Shown piece by piece: positions 33,367 through 41,261 of a DNA stretch of 64,000 nucleotides (the stretch's first letter is position 1; each line of letters starts with the position of its first letter). Source of the stretch: Candidatus Korarchaeum sp. (lineage in GTDB: Archaea > Korarchaeota > Korarchaeia > Korarchaeales > Korarchaeaceae); NCBI GenBank assembly GCA_020833055.1, contig JAJHQZ010000001.1:310001-374000 (forward strand). The letters run 5' to 3'. The position numbers and the translations under genes were made by a program. The notes beneath the pieces were generated by a model. It was not told the DNA's origin, searched no databases, and saw nothing but the letters and a program-made list of their open reading frames with translations.

Positions 33367-34511
33367 AAGTTCGAGAGGTAATAATACATCCCTCCTCAGG
33401 GATTTTTATAATTTTAGTCTCTATAATGATCTCCGGTTCAATTAAATTCGGTATATCTTATCAATGGCTCCTCTCATCACTCTCAGGCCTAGCGTCATTC
33501 ACATTGGGCGTCATCTCAGCGAACCGCTTGGGCATCAAGTTCCTGATGATATCATCAGAGATAGCCCTATTCATCATAATATTTTTCTCATTTTTAAGGA
33601 TAGCGGGCTATTACTCATTCTTAATATCACTTCTATGGTTGGCAGTCGCGAACATCTCCTCGTTACTCATCAGAGCGAAGGAAGTGAGGGTACCTGTATA
33701 TTCGATCATTACATATATCCTAGGCTCGTCCCTCGTCATTTACTCCTACCTCAAGATACCGGATATCGCGGAGCTGAGGGCCTCACCCAGCGTACCGGTT
33801 GAGGGTGCGTTCGGGATGTTCTTAATTTTCATATCATATCCAAGTATCTTCTCCTGGCTTTTGAAATCAAATTCAATTTATTCAGCATTATTCTCAGTAT
33901 TTAGCATATCCCTCATGCTCCTCCACGGCTTCAGAGCTGACGCCATTCTAGTGCTACTCTCTACGTTCCTCCTAGTATGGAGGAGGAGCAGGCATCTCTC
34001 ATACCTCCTCTTGTTATCAGCACTGCTCCTCTACATAGGAATAGATATTATTAGAGCTAAACTCGCGATATCAGCATTGGAGAGGCCTATCTTCCGGCTC
34101 AGTACGACTTACTATTACTCGAAGGAGTTAGCATCGTATTTCCTCAAGTTAATACCTATAGAACCATTCTGGCTTACTTCCATACCGTTGCATCAATCCC
34201 AGACTATAGGAAGAGGTATCTTCGGTAAGGATTTCGGGATAACTCCGACTATATTCATCGGGATGCTGATGGACCTAGGTTTCATCGGGATGCTTCTCTT
34301 ATCCTTCTTCATAGGTTCCGCGACTAGTTACTCCTATGGGAAGTTCATCTCAGGGGATGACGAATTTTCGTACACTGTAATATGGCCCATCATAATAACT
34401 AGAACGGAGATAGGGTTGACTCAGCTCGACCTCGCTCTGATATTCGGGTCCACTATATTCTCCCTCTTACTCAACTTTTTTAATGGGTCTCGTGACTTGA
34501 GAGGAGGGTAA
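33363..34511 (+). CDS. Second oligosaccharide-repeat-polymerase-like membrane protein
   Basis: A 382-residue protein with about ten to twelve membrane helices, paralogous to its upstream neighbour. The segments TIGRGIFGKDFGITPTIFIGMLMDLGFIGM and the neighbour's LIGRYTLGRTDV...GGPLLDWGILGV line up in spacing and hydrophobicity. The polar loop before it, FRLSTTYYYSKELASYFLK, is distinct. The pair may be two subunits or two specificities of one polysaccharide polymerase. It ends four bases before the S8e gene, so the surface genes sit inside a housekeeping run. Confidence 0.5.
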   Translation: MKVREVIIHPSSGIFIILVSIMISGSIKFGISYQWLLSSLSGLASFTLGVISANRLGIKFLMISSEIALFIIIFFSFLRIAGYYSFLISLLWLAVANISSLLIRAKEVRVPVYSIITYILGSSLVIYSYLKIPDIAELRASPSVPVEGAFGMFLIFISYPSIFSWLLKSNSIYSALFSVFSISLMLLHGFRADAILVLLSTFLLVWRRSRHLSYLLLLSALLLYIGIDIIRAKLAISALERPIFRLSTTYYYSKELASYFLKLIPIEPFWLTSIPLHQSQTIGRGIFGKDFGITPTIFIGMLMDLGFIGMLLLSFFIGSATSYSYGKFISGDDEFSYTVIWPIIITRTEIGLTQLDLALIFGSTIFSLLLNFFNGSRDLRGG

Positions 34512-34515
34512 GAGA

Positions 34516-34920
34516 ATGCCGTACTACTACCACGGTCCCGTGATGCCTGGGGGCAGGAAGCCGACAGGCGGGAAGATAAGAGTGAGTAGAGGGAAGAGGA
34601 AGAGAGAAGCGGGGAGGCATCCAGCTTTCACAACGATAGGTGAGAGGAGACTCAAGCTAGTGAGGATAAGGGGAGGAGGGATAAAGTTGAGGCTCATATC
34701 AGGTAATGAAGTGAACGTAGCGGTAGGGGGAGGTCTGACGAAGAGAGCTAAGATACTGAGCTTCATAGAGAATCCATCCGATAAGACTTTGAGTAGGAGG
34801 GGTATAATAACTAAGGGAGCTCTAGTTAAGACCGACTTAGGGATTGTGAGGATCACTTCGAGAGCCGGTCAGCACGGCGTACTGAACGGAGTCCTAGTGA
34901 GTGGGGATGTCGCATCGTAG
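34516..34920 (+). CDS. rps8e: Ribosomal protein eS8
   Basis: Small-subunit protein S8e (134 residues), of the archaeal/eukaryotic set. RKPTGGKIRVSRGKRKREAGRHPAFTTIG, GGGIKLRLISGNEVNV and RRGIITKGALVKTDLGIVRITSRAGQHGVLNGVLV are the diagnostic stretches. GAGGAGGG precedes the ATG by about nine bases. The SRP19 gene begins 14 bases before its stop. Confidence 0.95.
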   Translation: MPYYYHGPVMPGGRKPTGGKIRVSRGKRKREAGRHPAFTTIGERRLKLVRIRGGGIKLRLISGNEVNVAVGGGLTKRAKILSFIENPSDKTLSRRGIITKGALVKTDLGIVRITSRAGQHGVLNGVLVSGDVAS

Positions 34921-35224
34921 GGAGAGGAAGGTGATATATCCCTCTTACTTCGACTCCAGATTAAGCAGGAAGGATGGGAGGAGGGTTCCTAGGAGTCTAG
35001 CAATAAGGGGACCGACTCTCCAAGACCTAGTGAACGCCCTAAAATCCCTCTCAATTAGATTCTATGTAGAGAAGGATAAGGGGAGACCTTCTAGATGGTA
35101 TAAATTTGAGGGACGCGTTTTAGTCCATTATGAGGGGAAAAAGGAGGAACTCCTCAAGACATTAGCTAGGGAGATGGTGAGGCAGAGGCGTGAGGTTTCT
35201 GGGGGAAGTAGTCAGAGTAACTAG
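34907..35224 (+). CDS. srp19: Signal recognition particle protein SRP19
   Basis: A 105-residue SRP19, which binds helices 6 and 8 of SRP RNA and aids SRP54 binding. VIYPSYFDSRLSRKDGRRVPRSLAIRGPTLQDLVNALKSL is the classic motif region, with R-R-V-P and the following pattern well conserved; GRPSRWYKFEGRVLVHYE follows. It overlaps S8e by 14 bases and Gar1 by 35 bases, showing tight coupling. A GTG two codons upstream of the chosen ATG is an alternative. Confidence 0.93.
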   Translation: MSHRRERKVIYPSYFDSRLSRKDGRRVPRSLAIRGPTLQDLVNALKSLSIRFYVEKDKGRPSRWYKFEGRVLVHYEGKKEELLKTLAREMVRQRREVSGGSSQSN

Positions 35225-35477
35225 ATCGAGGAACTTCCTAGTTAGATTGAAGCCTCCCTTAAAAGAGGATTTAAAGGGGTCCAAAGTTCTACTTGAAGAT
35301 CTATCCTTAGTAGGGATCGTTAGTGATATAATAGGGCCTGTCCATGAGCCTTATGCTTTAGTCAAGATATTGATTCCCTTGGATAGAGCTAAGGAGCTCA
35401 TAGGTAAGAGGGTTTATCTAGCGGAGAGGGGCGATGAGAAGATCCTGAGGTCCGGAGAAGGTCTATTATCTTATTGA
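35190..35477 (+). CDS. gar1: Gar1, H/ACA RNP subunit
   Basis: The small beta-barrel protein of the pseudouridylating H/ACA RNP, binding the Cbf5 thumb loop. The 95 residues begin MRFLGEVVRVTRSRNFLVRL and contain GSKVLLEDLSLVGIVSDIIGPVHEPYALVKIL, where GxVxDIFGPV is the Gar1 core. It starts at GTG inside the end of SRP19. Its 3' 80 bases overlap, in antisense, the C-terminal coding part of the THEP1 gene, a long overlap for convergent genes. Confidence 0.88.
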   Translation: MRFLGEVVRVTRSRNFLVRLKPPLKEDLKGSKVLLEDLSLVGIVSDIIGPVHEPYALVKILIPLDRAKELIGKRVYLAERGDEKILRSGEGLLSY

Positions 35478-35985
35478 ATAGATAGTTAGATATCCTCTCA
35501 GAATCCCCTCTCTCGATAGTCACGACCTCTGAGGAGCTCTTCAGCCTCTCTATCTCTCCTATCTTAACTAAGGGCGCTGTACCAACAGAAATAGTATCAG
35601 ATTCCCATATATCCCTAACTATCTCGAGGAACTTCCCTGAGAGGAGCTCCATCTTCCCTATCTCATCTATTATCACGACATCGCATTCCTCTAAAGCCCT
35701 TCTCAATGCGGGTATGGCTATAGACTCGAATCTCATCACATCCACTCTATACTTCGATATAGAGGGACCCTCCTTGAAATCAGTCGATGCGAAGACATCA
35801 GTCCATCCCGTGAGTATATCCTCGACAGCGAATCCCTTTCTCACCCCCCTCTCCCTCAGCTCCGGTGTCCTTATACCTCCGACCTTGATACCGCTGGCTC
35901 TCAGTTTCTCGAGGAGGAGCTTGATGCAAGTGGACTTCCCAGACCCGGGCCTCCCTATTATAATGAACTTCCCCTCCTTCCTCAT
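35398..35985 (-). CDS. THEP1-family nucleoside-triphosphatase
   Basis: A 195-residue P-loop NTPase of the THEP1 (NTPCR) family. GRPGSGKST is the Walker A near the N-terminus, followed by GIKVGGIRTPELRERGVRKGF as in THEP1, and VVIIDEIGKMELLSGKF is the Walker B with the family-specific IGKMEL. These hydrolyse NTPs slowly; a cellular role is not established. It is transcribed opposite its neighbours: its 3' end overlaps gar1 by 80 bases and its start codon abuts the trm1 frame. The last 25 residues (SGSSHRPSPLDK) are not conserved, so the true end may be the weak part. Confidence 0.85.
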   Translation of the reverse strand: MRKEGKFIIIGRPGSGKSTCIKLLLEKLRASGIKVGGIRTPELRERGVRKGFAVEDILTGWTDVFASTDFKEGPSISKYRVDVMRFESIAIPALRRALEECDVVIIDEIGKMELLSGKFLEIVRDIWESDTISVGTAPLVKIGEIERLKSSSEVVTIERGDSERISNYLFNKIIDLLRTSGSSHRPSPLDKPSYL

Positions 35986-36000
35986 GTGAGCTCGAGATTA

Positions 36001-37107
36001 ATGCTAGCCTTACGCTTATATAGTGAGGGTAAGGTCTCGTTCTACTCCACGGATCTCGAAGAACTAGCTAAGATGGGGTTACCTTATACTAAGGCCCCTA
36101 TCTTCTATAATCCGAGGATGAAGCTCAATAGGGATGTGGCTATCTCAATATTCTCATCCCTGTCCCTTAAGAGCGCAGCTGATCTAATGGCGGCATCGGG
36201 TGTCAGGGCACTGAGGCTTAAAGCTGAGGGCGGTGCGGAGGAAGTATTGGCTTGCGATTCCAATTGCCTATCAGTTCAAATAATAAGGATGAATGTGAAA
36301 CTAAATAATCTGAGCGGTATCAGAGTGAAATGTTCTGATGCGAGGCTCGAAGCTGAGAGGATGGCTTGGGAAAATGAGAGAGTAGATTACTTAGACCTAG
36401 ATCCCTTCGGGTCTCCAGCACCCTTCCTAGACTCCTTCCTGAGGGCAGTGAGACGCGGGGGTATAATAGGGGTCACTGCTACAGACGAGCCCCCTCTATT
36501 CGGTATATATCCCGATAAACTGTTTAGATATTACGGGGTTTGGGGCAAGAAATTACCATTTTGTAAGGAATTTGGGATAAGATCTCTGATATCCTTCACT
36601 ATTAGAACCGCGGCGAGATTAGATCTAGCAGCCGAGCCCCTCTTATCCTACGGGGAGGGGCACTATGTGAGAGCTTACTTCAAGATTGAGAGGGGGGCTG
36701 AGAGATCTAAGCGCCTCCTGAAGGAGCTAGGATGGGTCCTTTACAGAGAGGGAGATTTTGAGATCTTAAGAGGGATAGATGAGATACCTAAGGGGGCGAT
36801 GGGGCCTATTTGGATTGGAAAGATAATTGAACCCGAATTCCTCGGGAGATTGAGTCCTCTGAATGATGATGTTAGGAAGCTCTTCGAGAAGCTCAAGGAG
36901 GAAGCTGAAGGCCCTCCATTCTACCAAAGACTAGATCTCATATGTTCTAAGCTAAATGTTAGGATCCCTAAGCCCAAAATTGTGATAGAATCCCTCAGGG
37001 AAATGGGTCACTTCGCAGCTAGATCCCACTTAGATCCCCTCGGTATTAAGACGACAGCTAAGAGAGAGGAGTTAGAGGATCTAGTCAGGAAACTCACTTC
37101 TTCCTGA
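36001..37107 (+). CDS. trm1: tRNA (guanine-26 N2)-dimethyltransferase Trm1
   Basis: Makes m2(2)G26 in tRNA with S-adenosylmethionine. The 368 residues include the family signature APIFYNPRMKLNRDVAISIF near residue 35, SAM-binding ADLMAASGVRALRLK, LACDSN, and YLDLDPFGSPAPFLDSFLRAVRRGG with catalytic DPFGSP. ATDEPPLFGIYPDKLFRYYG and HYVRAYFKIERG continue the archaeal type. The ATG at 36001 is preferred; a GTG at 35986 immediately abuts the divergent THEP1 start. The 3' end overlaps the fibrillarin gene by 14 bases. Confidence 0.94.
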   Translation: MLALRLYSEGKVSFYSTDLEELAKMGLPYTKAPIFYNPRMKLNRDVAISIFSSLSLKSAADLMAASGVRALRLKAEGGAEEVLACDSNCLSVQIIRMNVKLNNLSGIRVKCSDARLEAERMAWENERVDYLDLDPFGSPAPFLDSFLRAVRRGGIIGVTATDEPPLFGIYPDKLFRYYGVWGKKLPFCKEFGIRSLISFTIRTAARLDLAAEPLLSYGEGHYVRAYFKIERGAERSKRLLKELGWVLYREGDFEILRGIDEIPKGAMGPIWIGKIIEPEFLGRLSPLNDDVRKLFEKLKEEAEGPPFYQRLDLICSKLNVRIPKPKIVIESLREMGHFAARSHLDPLGIKTTAKREELEDLVRKLTSS

Positions 37108-37777
37108 AGAGGATCATGGCATGCTTAGGATCGTATGGGGAGAGGTCTATGGATTCGAGGAGCTCATATCTACCGGTTTCTAAGACCTCCCTCTCAACTC
37201 TCTTGTATATCTTCTTGGGGGAGAGTGTGACATCTATACTGCTCGCCTTGACAGCTATGATAGCTACCCCACCGCTCTTCAGGAATAAGTCAGAGTTCTT
37301 GAGCAAGATATCTACTTGATCCGGTTGAGCGACATCCTCATAGATGACATCGACCTCTGTAACGAGCCAACTATAGTTGTAAGGTCTCCTAGCGCTCTCC
37401 AATATCGGAACGATATTCTTCCTGAATTCGGCTACTCTAAGAAGATCTCTCATCACCCAGTGCGCTACCTCTACTCCGAATATCACCCCGCTCTCCTCTA
37501 TAATATCGCTTATATGAGAGGCAGTCGTGCCAGAGGCTATGCCGAGGTAGAGGACCTTGGATCCCCTCCTGAACGGGAAGTTCTTCAATCCATTGTATAT
37601 CGCTGCAGCTAACTTCGATCTCTTCGGGTTCCATATCCTGTATTCCACACCCTGAACTTCCCTCAATGTCTCATCGTATACTTTGATCCCGGGAGTTAAG
37701 TTCCTCGTGGCCAAAAGCTTCTTCCCGTCCAAAATCCAGTAAACATTCTTAAAATTTTCATCCTCCTTTACTCTCAC
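37094..37777 (-). CDS. flpA: Fibrillarin-like rRNA/tRNA 2'-O-methyltransferase
   Basis: The catalytic subunit of C/D-box RNPs, methylating ribose 2'-OH at guided sites. The 227-residue protein has WNPKRSKLAAAIYNGLKNFPFRRGSKVLYLGIASGTTASHISDI, where GIASGTT is the SAM-binding motif, EVAHWVMRDLL, and VDVIYEDVAQPDQ with the motif II Asp. Translation probably begins with GTG at 37777. It overlaps the Nop5 gene by 20 bases, which encodes its partner. Confidence 0.95.
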   Translation of the reverse strand: MRVKEDENFKNVYWILDGKKLLATRNLTPGIKVYDETLREVQGVEYRIWNPKRSKLAAAIYNGLKNFPFRRGSKVLYLGIASGTTASHISDIIEESGVIFGVEVAHWVMRDLLRVAEFRKNIVPILESARRPYNYSWLVTEVDVIYEDVAQPDQVDILLKNSDLFLKSGGVAIIAVKASSIDVTLSPKKIYKRVEREVLETGRYELLESIDLSPYDPKHAMILFRKK

Positions 37778-38909
37778 TCTTAACAGCCTCCAACAGTTTC
37801 TTAATTTTCTCTTCTATCTCCATCCTCAAGCGATCCCCTATGTACTTCCCATTCCCATAGACATCGACTCTGGCAGCTATCGCTATCTTAGTAGCTAGAA
37901 GCCTGGATATCTTCCCTCTCAAGCTCCTCGGGGCTCCTCTCACCTCCTTAGCTTGGAAGATGACGCCGTGTTTCGGGGGTTTCGTCCCCTTAGTTAAGTG
38001 CATGAATATCGCCTTATGAGCGCCTAATATCTGTATTGAGCTAGCAGGAAGACTAGCAAGCCTCTCAAGACTTCCCGCAATAGCTATCAATCTAGCACCA
38101 ACCATAGGATGAACTACAGCTGATAGATTCGGGGCAGCTCTCTTCATTAGGTCTTCTATATAGAGCTCCATTTCTCTTTTAGCCTCATAAAGCTCAAGCC
38201 AACTTAATGCTGCTCTCCTTATCGCTTGAAGATCTGTATCACTCAAATCAGCTCCAATAGAATCTCTTGAAGCCTTAATTATCTTCTTAATGGTCTTCTC
38301 ATCGAAACCCGCTTCCTCAAGAACTCTCTGATTCAACTTCCTCCTATCTGGTTCTATGGATATGAGCTTCATGAAATCGTAGTGATCCTCTATTAGTTCA
38401 TCGAGCTCAGGGAAGTGTATAGAGTACCACTCCCTTATAGTAGGCGCTATTATATTCAACGCTTTGTTCGAATGGTCGACGAAATCAATAGCCTTTATAA
38501 CTTGTTGATCTAGGGAGCTGAGCCTCTCCCTAACGCCAGACTTCGAGAGCAGGATGCCTAACTCATTCAGGATCTGGAAGTACTCTTTCTGCTTGATCTC
38601 TCCCCAAGCTTGGGAGGCGTATTTCAGAGGGGAGCTCCTGATCGCGGAGAAGGGCTTCTCACTCGGTGATAATACAGAAGCTCTCCCCATCCCATCTAAG
38701 ACCTCCTTGAGGATAGAATCGTTGACTACTATCTCATCGGCATCTACACCCGATAATATCTTACTCACCGCTTCCCTTACGAATACCCTCCTCTCTAGTA
38801 TACTCGCGATAGCCCCCACATCCCTAGGGAAGGGTACGAGCTCTAGCAACTTCCCATTCTCATCGAGCAATAAGATACCGTAAGGTTGTATCGCTAAGAA
38901 TACTCTCAA
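37758..38909 (-). CDS. nop5: Nop5 (Nop56/58), C/D-box RNP core protein
   Basis: The scaffold of archaeal C/D RNPs, joining fibrillarin to L7Ae-RNA. The 383 residues contain an N-terminal fibrillarin-binding domain, a helical coiled-coil (about residues 110-220), and the Nop domain with PNLSAVVHPMVGARLIAIAGSLERLASLPASSIQILGAHKAIFMHLT and PPKHGVIFQAKEV followed by LRGKISRLLATKIAIAARVD. The lysine-rich C-terminus is short. It lies nine bases after S30e and overlaps fibrillarin by 20, so the three form one operon. Confidence 0.95.
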   Translation of the reverse strand: MRVFLAIQPYGILLLDENGKLLELVPFPRDVGAIASILERRVFVREAVSKILSGVDADEIVVNDSILKEVLDGMGRASVLSPSEKPFSAIRSSPLKYASQAWGEIKQKEYFQILNELGILLSKSGVRERLSSLDQQVIKAIDFVDHSNKALNIIAPTIREWYSIHFPELDELIEDHYDFMKLISIEPDRRKLNQRVLEEAGFDEKTIKKIIKASRDSIGADLSDTDLQAIRRAALSWLELYEAKREMELYIEDLMKRAAPNLSAVVHPMVGARLIAIAGSLERLASLPASSIQILGAHKAIFMHLTKGTKPPKHGVIFQAKEVRGAPRSLRGKISRLLATKIAIAARVDVYGNGKYIGDRLRMEIEEKIKKLLEAVKSESKGG

Positions 38910-38918
38910 GAGGACCCC

Positions 38919-39086
38919 TCATATCGGATGTTGTCCGGGTTTCCTATTGAGCACATACCTCTTATAGTACAGGAGCTTCATCCTGACTCTAGGTGGGGGG
39001 CTCCTCCTCTCCCTAGCCTCTACTTTGGGAGTGAGCGATCTAACTTTACCCGCTTTATTTAGGGCACCGTGAGTTCCCCTGGGCAT
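38919..39086 (-). CDS. rps30e: Ribosomal protein eS30
   Basis: A 55-codon gene in the gap before nop5. Reading the minus strand from the ATG at 39084-39086 gives MPRGTHGALNKAGKVRS then LTPKVEARERRSPPPRVR and ends RKPGQHPI. This is S30e: the family has THGSLTKAGKVRSQTPKV, PRVRNR and GRKPGQ in that order. It is a small-subunit protein near the decoding site, fused to ubiquitin-like FUBI in animals but free in archaea. It is the first gene of the S30e-nop5-fibrillarin run. S30e is patchy in archaea, present in Thermoproteota-related lineages. Confidence 0.9.
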   Translation of the reverse strand: MPRGTHGALNKAGKVRSLTPKVEARERRSPPPRVRMKLLYYKRYVLNRKPGQHPI

Positions 39087-39212
39087 CCTCTCACTATGGC
39101 TAAGTGGGGCTCCCCATTAATATACGTTTGCATGAGTTACGTGCCAACATTTACATGTGATCCATGGACTTAGGGACATTCGACCTTTCGAAGCCCCGAA
39201 TATACCACGTAG

Positions 39213-41207
39213 CTATTGGAAGAGCTCCGATGTCTCTCTCTTTTCATCTCTCTTCATCAGTAATTGCCTATAGTCCTCTATCAAACTCACTATATCGAAC
39301 TCAGTGCCTCTCTTCAACTCCTTATTTTCTCCGCTTCTAGCTAGCAACTTCAGGGCTTCATCCATCGGTATCACTGGTGTTATCCCATTCCAAGCTATCC
39401 TATAATTCTCCTCAGAGTCGACGAATATGCCTTCCTCTGAAGCTCTCATCAGGAAATCCGGGGGAGGGGGCCTACCCCTATAGAGTAAGATCTTGACCCC
39501 AATGCTCTTAAGTTTCTTGACGACGCTACTACTAGCTCCTGAAGCATCTAAAACTAATATGACCTCAGCGTTCTCATTCATAGAATCTATCTTTTCCTTA
39601 GCCAGTGAGGAGAGTACCTTGATCTTTATCCCAGGTATCTCGCTCCTCTCAGATAATGCCTTCAACTGGGATCTTAGGAGTTCGTTCTGCCACCTCTCCC
39701 TCTCTAACTCCTTCTCCAACTCCCTTATCCTAGAATCCCTAGCGGATATCCTCCTGTCTATCTCTATCTCCAAGTTCCTCATCTCCTCTAGGTACTCTAT
39801 CCTCCTCCGGAGATCTGATATCTCCTCATCCTTCTTCCTTATCATCTCTTTGTACCTCTCTATCTCCTCCTTTAGCTCCCTTATCTTCAAAATAAGCCTC
39901 TTAACGTAATTATCCGCTCTAGCCAACTCCTTCCTCAACTCGAAGTACTTAGATTCCCTCCCGACTTCCTTAGAGGAGAACTCCTCTAAAGCTGCGGATA
40001 TAGGTGTCCCCTTCAGGACTCTGCTCAATATGAGATCAGCGTCCTTCCCGAGGCCCGCTTCCTCAATTCTAGCCCTCGCTTTAGCTATAAGATTCTTAAC
40101 TCTCTGGTATGCCTTCAAGGCTGCGGCGAGCGAATCCCTCTCATGCGAGCTCTCCACCCTTATCCCCTTCCTCTCCTCGAACTCCATAACTATTTTCCTC
40201 TTCTCTTCAGCTTTCATATCATATTTAGCAACAATAAGCTTAGAATCGAACATATTAGCTATCCTAACTACGCTTTTCGGGGGAGGATTTACATCTGTCG
40301 CTATTATGACGGGGTATCCGTAATTCAGTATCTCCTCAATTATCTCAGATCTGGAAGCTCTCCTCATCGTTCTGAGGGAGAGCAATTCGCCATTCAAGTC
40401 CATTATCGCTAGGCCAATGGACATACCGGGATCTATGCCCACTATCAGTGGCCTGGATTTAGGCAGAGTTGAGAACTGCTCTCCAGGGAACTTCACTTTG
40501 CTCTTCCAGGAATGCGATATTATTATCCTGAAGGGCGACCACTCGCTGCTCTCCTTTATCACTTTCTTCACTTCCTCAGGATCCGCGTAAACTATGAATT
40601 CAGCCCTCCTAAGCCCTCCTGAAGCCCTCTCAACGTAAAGATCATAGTCTAAATTAGCTTTATCGAGCTCAGTAGCTATCCTATTCGCCTCGCTCAATAT
40701 ACTAGCTTCTATAGACCTCCTCCACCTATCGCTCCCAGATCCCCCTTGCTTAACGCTCCTGTTCCTCGTGACCAATATCCTGGTCTCCGGGTACATAGCG
40801 ATAGCTTCCATCCCGATGCCGAGCATAGCTAAGTTTGCTACTACCCTAGCTGTGCCCAGGGGATCGGAGTGAGATGGCGAGGGTAGTCCTGCTTCCTTAG
40901 CTATCGAGGACAAGGGCCTTATACCGTTAGGCGATCCAGTGACTTGGACGAGCTTGCACTTAGGTGGTAACTTCTCCATCACCCTCCTGAGGTCACTAGA
41001 ATCCGAGGCTATCTCGAAAACGTTATCTGTCGCTAAAATATTCACATCATACTTCCTCAGGAGATCAAGCACATCATCCAGAGTCACCTCATCAGCTTCG
41101 AATAGGACCCCTCCCTCACCGAGGATAGAGATCGAATATAAGGGCTTCTTACTGGACCTCGGAGACCCTGACTTTATATCTATCCCAGCTACCCTCAAAT
41201 CCGCCAT
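39213..41207 (-). CDS. COG2433/DUF460 protein, predicted RNase H-like fold with coiled coil
   Basis: A 664-residue member of the archaeal DUF460 family. An N-terminal segment (about 1-230) is followed by an RNase H-like core beginning IVGIDPGMSIGLAIMDLNGELLSLRTMRR, with VIIATDVNPPPKSVVRIA and RDSLAAALKAYQ carrying further acidic residues. Next is a long coiled coil (about 415-540, RELKEEIERYKEMIRKKDEEI and similar), then a C-terminal alpha/beta part. The presence of the acidic residues suggests a nuclease or junction-binding enzyme, but no activity is known to me. It diverges from the surface-protein gene across a 54-base gap with a TATA-like element. Confidence 0.82.
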   Translation of the reverse strand: MADLRVAGIDIKSGSPRSSKKPLYSISILGEGGVLFEADEVTLDDVLDLLRKYDVNILATDNVFEIASDSSDLRRVMEKLPPKCKLVQVTGSPNGIRPLSSIAKEAGLPSPSHSDPLGTARVVANLAMLGIGMEAIAMYPETRILVTRNRSVKQGGSGSDRWRRSIEASILSEANRIATELDKANLDYDLYVERASGGLRRAEFIVYADPEEVKKVIKESSEWSPFRIIISHSWKSKVKFPGEQFSTLPKSRPLIVGIDPGMSIGLAIMDLNGELLSLRTMRRASRSEIIEEILNYGYPVIIATDVNPPPKSVVRIANMFDSKLIVAKYDMKAEEKRKIVMEFEERKGIRVESSHERDSLAAALKAYQRVKNLIAKARARIEEAGLGKDADLILSRVLKGTPISAALEEFSSKEVGRESKYFELRKELARADNYVKRLILKIRELKEEIERYKEMIRKKDEEISDLRRRIEYLEEMRNLEIEIDRRISARDSRIRELEKELERERWQNELLRSQLKALSERSEIPGIKIKVLSSLAKEKIDSMNENAEVILVLDASGASSSVVKKLKSIGVKILLYRGRPPPPDFLMRASEEGIFVDSEENYRIAWNGITPVIPMDEALKLLARSGENKELKRGTEFDIVSLIEDYRQLLMKRDEKRETSELFQ

Positions 41208-41225
41208 TCAGTTTGATGCTGGATA

Positions 41226-41243
41226 GTTGCTTTATTAAAGTTT
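41226..41243. promoter_or_regulatory. A/T-rich promoter region between DUF460 and surface-protein genes
   Basis: TTGCTTTATTAAAGTTTA lies in the 54-base gap between two divergent starts and is the only TATA-like stretch there. It is 19-36 bases from each start codon, so it may serve both genes. Confidence 0.4.
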
Positions 41244-41261
41244 ACCCTAAATCGATCGTGG

